From: a virus
DNA: 49,097 bases
Direction: 5' to 3' (one strand)
IMG/VR virus record: IMGVR_UViG_3300021962_007214
Span: 1-49,097 of that record
A model generated the notes under the pieces. The model was not told the origin of the DNA, did not search any database, and worked only from the letters and a program-made list of their open reading frames with translations. Numbering within the stretch: position 1 is the stretch's first letter; each line of letters opens with the position of its first letter. Shown piece by piece: positions 31,611-40,010 of the stretch. A program made the position numbers and the translations under genes.

Positions 31611-33122
31611 ATGTCTAGATATTTAATCACACTTGACTCGGAAGTTCATGCAAATAATGCTGCTGCACAAACAGCTATTACTTCAGCAGGTGCTTCTGTA
31701 ATAAAGTCATATGCATTCACAATGACTTTTGAAATCGAAGCAACAGCTGAGCAGTTAGCAATTGTTGCTGGTGTAAAAGAGTCAATTGAGAAAACAGCAA
31801 CAACAGTAGTTTCAGTTCAAGAACTGAATCAAGTCCACTTAAATAACTTAGCAGCAACTAGCGATTCTGGTGCTACAACATATCAACCAGAAGATACAGG
31901 TTTAGGCGGTCACGTTTACTTGATTGATACTGGTCTTTATGCAGAACACGAGCAGTTTACAGGAAGAACTATCAACAACTTGTATAGTAACTTCGGGTCT
32001 GACTTTACTGATAATACAGGACATGGTACTGCGGTAGCAAGTGTTATTATTGGAAACACTCAAGGCGTTTCTAAAGATGCTACACTGCATGTTGTTAAAC
32101 TGTTTGATACAAATACCGGTAACATCACAGTCGGAGAAATTGTTGATGCGTTAGACGAAGTGTTATCCCATCATTTAGGTTCTACCCCATCTCAGGTTAA
32201 AGTAGTGTGCTTACCGTGGGTTACTGCACAAAATAACTTCTTGGATAATAAAATTATAGAAATGAATGCTAGCAATTTAGTTGTTGTAGCAGCAGCAGGC
32301 AATGACGGTGCAGATGTCAACACAGTGTCTCCTGCTGGTGTTGATGTTGTGCTCACAGTTGGTGCATACAATCAAGACTACGAAGTGACCTCGTTCACGA
32401 ACGTTCCGTGGACTGATCCTGCTACACCATACAATAATAACTACGGTGCTGCATTAGATGTGTTTGCATTAGGCGTTAATGTGTCATGTGCTACAACTAC
32501 ATCAGATAATGCATATGGTTTGTTTTCAGGGACCAGTATATCGTCTGGGCTAGTTGCTGGTGCGGCGGTGCAATGGATTAACAAACTTCCAACTAAAACC
32601 TCAGTTGAAATAAAAGACATTATTCTGCAAGAAGGTCACTTACTGGGTATGAACATTCTAACATTTGATGAAGGTTCAACTATCTCCACATCAAGTGTTA
32701 ATCGCTCAGTACTAACAGTTGCTCTTGCAGGTCAAATCACTTTAGGAAATCTACCTTCAGGTAGAATATTAAATGTACAATTAGGTCAAACTGTAACAAA
32801 AGATCTAGAATTAAATTTAGCTAACGGTGAAGACTTTTCTATTCTCAATTTTGCTCCTTTACCACCATGGTGTGTATTGGACGCAGCAACAGGTATTCTG
32901 TCTATTGATACCAGCGAAATAGATCCTTCGCTAGCTCCTGGTTCGTATTTATTCGGCATAAAGGGAACAATTTCAGGTAAAACAGTGGTTGAAGAATATT
33001 CAATCGGTTTGTACAATACTAGTGAGTCTGAATTAGAAGAATCTTCACAATATTATTATGATTCTGATACTGATTCGTATGATGAAGTTGTTAGCTATCA
33101 GGTTGCTCCAAAATTTAAATGA
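31611..33122 (+). CDS. Subtilisin-like serine protease (S8) with I9-like propeptide
   Basis: Catalytic triad positions are Asp106 in LIDTGLY, His138 in NTGHGTAVAS and Ser309 in FSGTSISSG; Asn231 in AAAGND gives the oxyanion hole. Residues 1-70 resemble an inhibitor I9 propeptide, which would delay activity. A beta-sandwich-like domain follows the protease, then an acidic Tyr-rich tail. No Sec signal. I start at 31611, with GGAG five bases upstream. Late promoter and lack of export suggest a virion-associated or maturation protease. Confidence 0.85.
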   Translation: MSRYLITLDSEVHANNAAAQTAITSAGASVIKSYAFTMTFEIEATAEQLAIVAGVKESIEKTATTVVSVQELNQVHLNNLAATSDSGATTYQPEDTGLGGHVYLIDTGLYAEHEQFTGRTINNLYSNFGSDFTDNTGHGTAVASVIIGNTQGVSKDATLHVVKLFDTNTGNITVGEIVDALDEVLSHHLGSTPSQVKVVCLPWVTAQNNFLDNKIIEMNASNLVVVAAAGNDGADVNTVSPAGVDVVLTVGAYNQDYEVTSFTNVPWTDPATPYNNNYGAALDVFALGVNVSCATTTSDNAYGLFSGTSISSGLVAGAAVQWINKLPTKTSVEIKDIILQEGHLLGMNILTFDEGSTISTSSVNRSVLTVALAGQITLGNLPSGRILNVQLGQTVTKDLELNLANGEDFSILNFAPLPPWCVLDAATGILSIDTSEIDPSLAPGSYLFGIKGTISGKTVVEEYSIGLYNTSESELEESSQYYYDSDTDSYDEVVSYQVAPKFK

Positions 33123-33154
33123 AAAAACAGTGTTAAATACTTAGCACGGTTTTT

Positions 33155-34144
33155 ATGATTAATATAGACCTAACTACTAAGAACACAGTATATAACACCC
33201 TAGGCCCACAAGCACAATGGGTACAGCATCGTTTTGGGCGCAGAGATTACCCTGAGATCGAATTAGCTGTAGAAACTGTCAAACAAGTAATAGCACAATC
33301 ATCCGACACTGTTAATTTTACCTCTGTGTTCGGAGATCCGAGTCAACACAGCAAAATAGTTGAGATTTTAGAAAGTGTAGAGCCGGGGAAAATAGTTTTT
33401 AATAGTCATTTAAATTTTGATAACAACTCGCTTATTGATATGTTAAATAACAAACAAGCATATGTTGTTGTTCCCTGCTACGGAATAGACGATCTGTCAA
33501 ATAAAATACTATTGCACACTGACTGGCTAACTGTTGATTCAAACCTAAAAAAGTTAGAGTGTACAGTATGCATAGAATTTAGTGTATTCGAACATAACGT
33601 ACATCAATTACCCCTAGTAAAGAACATATGTAAAGAACGTTCTCTAGAACTAAAAATAAAAGAGGGAGTATCCTTACATCCTGACGGATTTTCTCCCGTA
33701 GTAAATGAAAACAAAGAATGGTTATACGATGTTTATTCAGCTAATGAAAACATCTCAACTATAAAATGGCCCACTTTACACCAAACAGTGGACGGATATA
33801 ATAGTTTAATACAATATGTGAAACCAACTAAGGGTGCATCTATATTAAATAGACCAAATTTTTACAAAATAGCTAAATCCTTCGACAGCGATAATATTAG
33901 TATAAGTGCTACAGGTCATGTGTTCCCAAGCTTTGAGTTACATCAAATTTTTTCAAACTCACTATGCACAGATTGGAATTTTTCTTTCAGTAATATTACA
34001 GAATTTAATAAAATTAATATTAAACCTGAATATGCACACCTTTGTTCAGCTCTTACAAACATAAGTAAAATGTTAAAGTTTAATAGTTTGAGTACAAATC
34101 AATATAGCGATATATTAGAAAACTTTGCTAATAGCAATGTCTGA
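33155..34144 (+). CDS. Radical-SAM-like barrel protein lacking the cluster Cys
   Basis: No strong family match. FTSVFGDPSQHSKIVEILE resembles the GGEP...EIL strand of radical SAM enzymes, and ISATGHVFPSF resembles the turn of a SPASM-type C-terminus, but no CxxxCxxC motif is present. It may be a degenerate, non-catalytic partner. It converges on the true radical SAM gene 34115-35128, with a 30-base overlap of the ends. A weak late-type motif (GTTAAATA, 33132) lies upstream. Confidence 0.5.
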   Translation: MINIDLTTKNTVYNTLGPQAQWVQHRFGRRDYPEIELAVETVKQVIAQSSDTVNFTSVFGDPSQHSKIVEILESVEPGKIVFNSHLNFDNNSLIDMLNNKQAYVVVPCYGIDDLSNKILLHTDWLTVDSNLKKLECTVCIEFSVFEHNVHQLPLVKNICKERSLELKIKEGVSLHPDGFSPVVNENKEWLYDVYSANENISTIKWPTLHQTVDGYNSLIQYVKPTKGASILNRPNFYKIAKSFDSDNISISATGHVFPSFELHQIFSNSLCTDWNFSFSNITEFNKINIKPEYAHLCSALTNISKMLKFNSLSTNQYSDILENFANSNV

Positions 34145-35128
34145 GATATTGTTACAATATTCGTTAGGACATTCTGTTAGGCTTTCGGGTAATGCCCAAC
34201 TTTGTAATGTAGCAATGTTGCCGAAGTGTTTTGCACCGCACCAACTACTGTATATATCCCCGCCGGCATCAATATTTAAACTTTCGAATCCTAAATAGCA
34301 TCGCATACCTTTAAAACTGTTTAATCCCTCATTGATGATCTGATGACTTTGTACATACTTTGCAGTACCATCGTCATATAAGAATTCAGTCATCCAGTCT
34401 CGGGGATCAGGCTCAAACGCAGGTTGGTTAGGATCTGGTGGGGGCATTGGCAAAGGTTTGATACCTGGACGTTTAATAATTTCTAGGTCTGCTTCTGTAT
34501 AAGGCCAATATGTTTCTTGTTTGCTGCCTCTGCCCAACAACTTCTTATACATGGTCTTAACGCATATGCTTACATTATTGTAGTTGTTGCGTTCACATTC
34601 TTTGAACAGTTCACGTATTTCTTCAACATCGTTGCCTAGCTCGTTGATTCTATCGCCAATGCCTGCAATGTTAATGTCTATGTTAACATAGTCTTTGATT
34701 TCGTTAATAACATTGATAAGATGTTGCTTATCCATGCTTTGAGGATGCCATGTGATAACAACACCATTTAGATAGTGCTTTGCTTTACTCCACCAGTTAA
34801 CAGTGCGACTAGCATTAGTAAATGCAACACTACTGCAACCATGTTCGTTGATTTTGCGTATGATATCTTCGAAGCCAGCCATTACTGTAACTTCGCCACC
34901 TATAAGCTCAAAGTGTACGCTTTTACCTATATCAGCATAATGACTGCATATACGGTCAACAGCATCTAAATAAGATTGTAGGGGTAACCAAGGACGGCTA
35001 CCATCGTGCAATATAGGGGGGCAGTATTCGCACTCGAAGTTGCATTGATTGCCCATGTTCCATTGTACACGGATTGGACTGTTAGATTGTCTTGCGTGGG
35101 GGCCTTTAACTGATATCAGTTGAACCAC
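34115..35128 (-). CDS. Radical SAM enzyme with SPASM-like C-terminus
   Basis: Cluster motif CNFECEYC with Cys29, 33 and 36, then ELIGGEVTVMAGFE. The C-terminus has SLNIDAGGDIYSSWCGA and CPNEYCN, resembling a SPASM region that binds extra clusters and often acts on peptides. The start codon is GTG with AAGG upstream. Length 337. The substrate is unknown; nearby subtilase and PP-loop genes are discussed in the findings. Confidence 0.8.
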   Translation of the reverse strand: MVQLISVKGPHARQSNSPIRVQWNMGNQCNFECEYCPPILHDGSRPWLPLQSYLDAVDRICSHYADIGKSVHFELIGGEVTVMAGFEDIIRKINEHGCSSVAFTNASRTVNWWSKAKHYLNGVVITWHPQSMDKQHLINVINEIKDYVNIDINIAGIGDRINELGNDVEEIRELFKECERNNYNNVSICVKTMYKKLLGRGSKQETYWPYTEADLEIIKRPGIKPLPMPPPDPNQPAFEPDPRDWMTEFLYDDGTAKYVQSHQIINEGLNSFKGMRCYLGFESLNIDAGGDIYSSWCGAKHFGNIATLQSWALPESLTECPNEYCNNISDIAISKVF

Positions 35129-35137
35129 AATAAAACC

Positions 35138-35419
35138 TTATGGACCTACAAATACCGATGTTGCTCCGGTGCTAACTTGATCTTGGCAAACTGCTTTGCT
35201 TACGGTTGCTACAGTAACCGGTTTTCCATTAGCATATACTGAGGTACTGCCGTTAGCAATAGTAGTTGCAGAGTGTGGGGTTTCCCCATGAGATGCGACC
35301 GTGTCGCCTACAACACTAACAGTCTTAAACTCGGCTCGAACTAACGGGCCGACGGCGCCCGGGCCTGTAATTAACCCAGTTTTTACTAAACTACCTTTTA
35401 CTAATCCTAATGCCGGCAT
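35138..35419 (-). CDS. PAAR-repeat tail spike tip protein
   Basis: Glycine- and Thr-rich protein with the PAAR pattern SVVGDTVASHG...HSATTIANGSTSVYANGKPV and a final GATSVFVG. PAAR proteins cap the central spike (T4 gp5.4) and help pierce the host envelope. 93 residues, typical. Late motif 35425-35432 lies five bases before the ATG, so it can be expressed late although it sits downstream of the early nrd genes. Confidence 0.85.
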   Translation of the reverse strand: MPALGLVKGSLVKTGLITGPGAVGPLVRAEFKTVSVVGDTVASHGETPHSATTIANGSTSVYANGKPVTVATVSKAVCQDQVSTGATSVFVGP

Positions 35420-35424
35420 AATAG

Positions 35425-35432
35425 TATTTATC
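35425..35432 (-). promoter_or_regulatory. Late motif GATAAATA five bases from the PAAR ATG
   Basis: GATAAATA-CTATT-ATG, the same 16 bases as at 18856-18871 on the other strand. Predicted start on the A of the ATG. Confidence 0.65.
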
Positions 35433-35742
35433 CTTCGTCATCGGCTGCTTCTAATGCCTTCTGCTCAGTAATCAAGTCATTGTAGTCTGCGACAGTACTA
35501 GCCAAAGTCTCCATTACCGCCAAAAACTGTTTACCCTCTGTGATAATCGTATCAGCTCGAGCTGTCAATGCAAAAGGTGCAAGTGCTACCGTGTCGCCTG
35601 CTACAACAACTATCTTAGGATATTCTAACGTCATCGTATCAGTTTCTTTGTCAAAACCAACTAATGTAGCGATAATCTCGTCGCCTTTAGTGGTTTTAAG
35701 TGTAACCACTTCGCCGAGTAATTCTGTTATATTATACAACAT
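35428..35742 (-). CDS. Sm-like (Lsm-fold) protein, copy 2
   Basis: Shows GEVVTLKTTKGDEIIATLVGF and a later VVVAGDTVALAPFALTA strand, the small beta-barrel pattern shared with the 3767-4054 protein, and an acidic C-terminal helix. Likely a ring-forming protein; RNA binding is possible but not shown. It is between glutaredoxin and PAAR in the nrd operon. Confidence 0.6.
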   Translation of the reverse strand: MLYNITELLGEVVTLKTTKGDEIIATLVGFDKETDTMTLEYPKIVVVAGDTVALAPFALTARADTIITEGKQFLAVMETLASTVADYNDLITEQKALEAADDEG

Positions 35743-35758
35743 ATGTGTGTTCCTGTGG

Positions 35759-36025
35759 TTATAGTGAACCTAGGCTAGTTAGGCCTAGCTTAGTTTTAAT
35801 AGTGTCTACACCTAATTCGCTAAGTCCTGCGAATCCGCCTTCGACAAACAACTTACCCTCGCGATAAATCTGAGGCATAGTTCTGTGGCCTTCGTTGATG
35901 ACAAACTCTCGAGAAACGTCATCTGTATCTATGTTTACTTCCTCAAACGGAATATCATTGTTTTTTAATAGAGCCTTTGCTTGTAAGCAATAGCCGCAAT
36001 TGTTCTTTGAGTATAGTGTGAGCAT
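35759..36025 (-). CDS. Glutaredoxin
   Basis: Thioredoxin-fold redox protein with CGYC (10-13), TMPQIY (the cis-Pro loop) and GGFAGL. 88 residues, typical. It overlaps the nrdB stop by one base, so it most likely reduces the phage ribonucleotide reductase. Confidence 0.9.
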   Translation of the reverse strand: MLTLYSKNNCGYCLQAKALLKNNDIPFEEVNIDTDDVSREFVINEGHRTMPQIYREGKLFVEGGFAGLSELGVDTIKTKLGLTSLGSL

Positions 36026-37161
36026 TATAAACTTAATCCTTTAAATGTATCTTGATCGACGTCTTGCTTTGTGCCGCCGATTACATAGCTTGTAATTTCT
36101 GTTTCCTGCGGTGCTACCTGTACTTCGCCGCCGCTGATCCACTTTTGTGTCCACGGTAGAGGATTACTTGCACTAGTAGCATACGGCACAGTTAATCCCA
36201 CTGAGCGCATACGCTTTGCAGCAATCCATTCAACATACTGCTTAAGTAATTCAGCATTGAGGCCAATCATGCTGCCATCTTTGAACAGATATTCAGCCCA
36301 ATCTTTTTCTTGGCGCACGGCTTCCATAAACATTTCCAGCGCATGTCCTTCGCACTCAGCAGCAATCTTTTCAAAGTCTTTGTCGTCTTGAGGCAACAAC
36401 TTCAGCATCTGTTGTGTACTGGCTAAGTGAACGTTTTCATCGCGAGCAATTAGCTTAATAATCTTAGCGTTGCCTTCCATCTTCTTTAGTTCAGCAAACG
36501 CCCAACTACAAGCGAAACTTACATAAAAGCGCACACCTTCTAAGATATTAACACTCATTAAACATAGCCATAGCTGCTTTTTGAGCTCATATAAGTCAAC
36601 AACTACTTTCTTACCGTTAACAGTATGTGTGCCTTCTCCTAAGAGATTGTACCAACTGTTCAGTTCGATTAGTTTATCATAGTTCTTACTAATAGTATCA
36701 GCACAACTTGTAATCTCTGTCATCGAACTCATTTCGTCAAACACCTTACTCGGATCCGAATAAATGTTACGAATAATATGCGTATAACTGCGACTGTGAA
36801 TAGTCTCACTAAATGCCCATGTCTCAATCCATGTTTCTAACTCAGGAATGCCAACAATGGGTAAGAACGCTAGATTAGGGCTGCGACCTTGTACACTATC
36901 AAGTAAGATCTGGCGTTTTAGATTACTGGTAAAGATATGCTGCTCATGCTCAGTCAAGTCTTTGAAATCCTTAGCGTCACGAACAATATCAACCTCTTCT
37001 GGTCTCCAGAAGAAACCCAACTGCTTTTCAGTAAGTTTATCAAATTGGCGATATTTTAATACGTCATAACGCTGCATAGTGACGCCGCCGTCAGCATCCA
37101 GGAACATCTTAGACTGAGTGTGATCTTTTGTACTTTTAGAATTATAAACAGAAGTAGCCAT
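36025..37161 (-). CDS. nrdB: Ribonucleotide reductase class Ia, beta subunit
   Basis: Small, di-iron subunit. Ligands and radical site align with the E. coli protein: Asp88, Glu119, His122 and Tyr126 (in [10 protein letters not shown]), plus LEGVRFY and ARDENVHL. Length 378 and the C-terminal tail that docks on the alpha subunit are normal. It lies 21 bases after nrdA. Confidence 0.95.
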   Translation of the reverse strand: MATSVYNSKSTKDHTQSKMFLDADGGVTMQRYDVLKYRQFDKLTEKQLGFFWRPEEVDIVRDAKDFKDLTEHEQHIFTSNLKRQILLDSVQGRSPNLAFLPIVGIPELETWIETWAFSETIHSRSYTHIIRNIYSDPSKVFDEMSSMTEITSCADTISKNYDKLIELNSWYNLLGEGTHTVNGKKVVVDLYELKKQLWLCLMSVNILEGVRFYVSFACSWAFAELKKMEGNAKIIKLIARDENVHLASTQQMLKLLPQDDKDFEKIAAECEGHALEMFMEAVRQEKDWAEYLFKDGSMIGLNAELLKQYVEWIAAKRMRSVGLTVPYATSASNPLPWTQKWISGGEVQVAPQETEITSYVIGGTKQDVDQDTFKGLSL

Positions 37162-37182
37162 AATGTATCCCTAACTTTTTAA

Positions 37183-39480
37183 TTAAATTTTGCAACTGTC
37201 GCAGTCGTCTTCTTGAATAACAGCATCGTCTGCTAAAGGTGTAGAGGGTTGTTCAATATCCATTTCACCTTGTCCGTCAAAAGTGTTGTTGTAATATAGC
37301 TGCTTGCCGCCATACTTGTAAAACATTACAATATGCTGTAGTAGTAAACTCATTGGAATCTTTTCATCCTCATAATGTTGAGGATTATAGCTTGTGTTTA
37401 CACTAATGCCTTGGTCAATATACTTCTGAAGCACTGCACAAATCTTCAAATAGCCTTCCGGGCTCTTTTGATTCCACAATAGATCGTACTTGTTCTTAAG
37501 GCGAGGATAACCAGGTACTACTTGCTTAAGTTGCCCGTGCTTGCTGCCCTTGATGCTAACGTAACTACGTGGTGGCTCAATGCCATTAGTGCTGTTACTG
37601 ATCTGTGCAGAAGTTTCTGCAGGCATAAGTGCCATCAGTGTGCTGTTACGCACACCATATTGCGTTAGATCCTTGCGTAGAGTTTTCCAGTCCATGCGCT
37701 CTTTGTGCTTGACTAATTCATCAACTTCACGCTTGTAAGTCATGTTTGGTGTTACACCGTCTGCATACTTAGTTTCGTTGCTCTTTAGACATGCACCCTT
37801 TTCCTTGGCTAGCTTTACACTTGCTTTAATGAGATAATAACTCCAAGCTTCTGCCCATTCATCTACAAGTTCTAGATTTGGATCCTGATAGTTAGTGTCA
37901 TTCTTAGCTAACCAATAAGCAAAGTTGATAATACCAATGCCTAGTGGGCGACGGTTCATTGTGCTTAGTTCGGCGGCAAGAACAGGATAGCTTTGATAAT
38001 CAAGTAACTCATCTAGCGCACGTACTGCTAACTCACATGTCTTTTCGAAATCCGATGGATTCTTAATGTTGCCCCAGTTAATTGCGCTCAATGTACAAAG
38101 ACTGATTTCACCGTTGGTATCGTTGATATCATTAAGTGGCTTTGTGGGCAAGTTGATTTCACAGCAAAGATTACTTTGCTTAATTGGTGCGATATCTTCC
38201 TTAAATGAACCGTGAGTATTTGCATGATCGACATTCATTAGATAGATACGACCTGTGTCTTTGCGCTCTTGCACAAATGCACTAAACAAATCAATTGCTT
38301 TTACGGTCTTTTTACGTAAGCGAGTATTACGTTCTGCTGTTTCGTATAGATCACGGAACTTGTCTTGATCATTAAAAAACGCATCATACATTTCAGGAAC
38401 ATCATGCGGTGAGAACAGTGTAATGTCACCGCCCGTGATCAGGCGCTCATACATTAGCTTATTAAACTGTACGCCGTAGTCCATGTGGCGTACACGGTTA
38501 TCTTCTGTTCCCTTGTTGTTCTTTAGTACAAGGATATCTTCTACTTCTAAATGCCAAAGGGGATAATATAGCGTTGCTGCGCCGCCGCGGACGCCGCCTT
38601 GCGAGCAGCTCTTGACTGCTGCTTGGAATAGCTTGTAGAAAGGAATAACACCAGTGTGCGTAGCATCACCGCTACGAATAGGCGATCCAATAGCACGAAT
38701 GCTTCCTGCGCCAATGCCGATGCCAGCCTTCTGACTTACATACTTAACTACTGCACTAGATGTTGCGTTAATGCTGTCTAGGCTATCGCCGCTTTCAATT
38801 AGAACACAACTACTGAACTGACGCTGTGGAGTACGGACACCTGCCATAACAGGAGTAGGCAAGCTGATGTCAAACGTACTGATAGCATCGTAATAATCTT
38901 TAACGTACTGTAAACGGGTCTCAACTGGGTACTTGCTAAACAGTGTTGCGCTAATCATTATGTAAGCAACCTGCGGCGTTTCAAATATTTGATTTGTTGA
39001 ACGATTTTGTACAAGATACTTGCCACGGAATTGTTCCATAGCTGCATAAGTAAGCATGTTATCGCGTTCATGCTTAATATAGTCGTTTAGTTGGCTGATT
39101 TCATCTTCTGTATAAAACTCTAGAATTTCTTTATCGTAGAAGCCTTTATTGATATTGTTTTTGATAATTTTCAACAAGTGCGGTGGATCGAAGCTACCAT
39201 ATACATGCTTACGCAAATGGTAGTTAATTAGTCTACCAGCTACATACTGATAATTTGGTGTTTCTTCGCTGATAAGATCAGCAGCGGATTTGATCAATGT
39301 TTCTTGAATATCGCTGCTTGTGATGCCATTATAAAATTGAATATGGCTTTTAATCTCAACTTCACTAGGACTTACACCACTGATACCCTCACAGGCATGA
39401 AACACTACCTTATGAAGTTTATCTAAATTTAGTTCTTCTTTACTACCGTCTCTTTTTGCAATTAGAATAGGCTTGGACAT
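37183..39480 (-). CDS. nrdA: Ribonucleotide reductase class Ia, alpha subunit
   Basis: Large catalytic subunit that reduces ribonucleoside diphosphates for phage DNA synthesis. It has an N-terminal ATP-cone (about 5-90), SSCVLIESGDS, SNLCCEINLPT with the active Cys and Glu, and a C-terminal CDSCKI that exchanges disulfide with glutaredoxin. Length 765 is typical. Strong early promoter 39536-39564. Confidence 0.95.
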   Translation of the reverse strand: MSKPILIAKRDGSKEELNLDKLHKVVFHACEGISGVSPSEVEIKSHIQFYNGITSSDIQETLIKSAADLISEETPNYQYVAGRLINYHLRKHVYGSFDPPHLLKIIKNNINKGFYDKEILEFYTEDEISQLNDYIKHERDNMLTYAAMEQFRGKYLVQNRSTNQIFETPQVAYIMISATLFSKYPVETRLQYVKDYYDAISTFDISLPTPVMAGVRTPQRQFSSCVLIESGDSLDSINATSSAVVKYVSQKAGIGIGAGSIRAIGSPIRSGDATHTGVIPFYKLFQAAVKSCSQGGVRGGAATLYYPLWHLEVEDILVLKNNKGTEDNRVRHMDYGVQFNKLMYERLITGGDITLFSPHDVPEMYDAFFNDQDKFRDLYETAERNTRLRKKTVKAIDLFSAFVQERKDTGRIYLMNVDHANTHGSFKEDIAPIKQSNLCCEINLPTKPLNDINDTNGEISLCTLSAINWGNIKNPSDFEKTCELAVRALDELLDYQSYPVLAAELSTMNRRPLGIGIINFAYWLAKNDTNYQDPNLELVDEWAEAWSYYLIKASVKLAKEKGACLKSNETKYADGVTPNMTYKREVDELVKHKERMDWKTLRKDLTQYGVRNSTLMALMPAETSAQISNSTNGIEPPRSYVSIKGSKHGQLKQVVPGYPRLKNKYDLLWNQKSPEGYLKICAVLQKYIDQGISVNTSYNPQHYEDEKIPMSLLLQHIVMFYKYGGKQLYYNNTFDGQGEMDIEQPSTPLADDAVIQEDDCDSCKI

Positions 39481-39535
39481 CTACTATATTTCCTGTCGTG
39501 TTATTATGAGTTTTGTTTCTAGAATGTATATATGT

Positions 39536-39564
39536 ATTATATAGCATTGTACTTATCTTGTCAA
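39536..39564 (-). promoter_or_regulatory. Sigma70-like promoter of the nrd operon
   Basis: TTGACA (39564-39559), 17-base spacer, TATAAT (39541-39536), about 56 bases before nrdA. Confidence 0.85.
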
Positions 39565-39998
39565 GAGCCAAATTTATCTACAGCTATAATATGACTAGAA
39601 AATTTAGTAGAATTGTTTTCGCAATAATCTAAGCTAACTATAGAATCCTGCAGGAAATTATAGACACGCTCGTTATAAACAAATACCAAACCATCGGCTC
39701 CAGTTATGTGATTACTTATCACATCAAATCTGCATTCAGAGGGTTTAATGAGTTGGAGATTAAGTAGAGTACTAGCAATGACTAATGTTAACCCAGATTG
39801 ACAAAAGTGTCCCTCACTTACAATCTCAAATGGATCGGGCCAATTTTCTGGAGTATAGTAATCAAGTATTCGGCGGTCAATTTTAATTGTAGAGAATGCA
39901 TTTATTACATCATCTGCTGTTCCGTTAGCAGGGAATTCTTGGCGGAACTTTCTCCAAGCTGCTAATCGCTCAGAGTTACTCTGTGTCTTTGTGAACAT
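39561..39998 (-). CDS. Hypothetical protein (145 aa)
   Basis: Unrecognised soluble protein, with a charged helical start (SERLAAWRKFRQEF) and a beta-rich end. It follows the fibre-like gene by 12 bases and has an AGGAAA site. It may be a chaperone or partner of that protein; this rests on position only. Its end overlaps the -35 box of the nrd promoter. Confidence 0.7.
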   Translation of the reverse strand: MFTKTQSNSERLAAWRKFRQEFPANGTADDVINAFSTIKIDRRILDYYTPENWPDPFEIVSEGHFCQSGLTLVIASTLLNLQLIKPSECRFDVISNHITGADGLVFVYNERVYNFLQDSIVSLDYCENNSTKFSSHIIAVDKFGS

Positions 39999-40010
39999 AT
40001 TATTTCCTAA

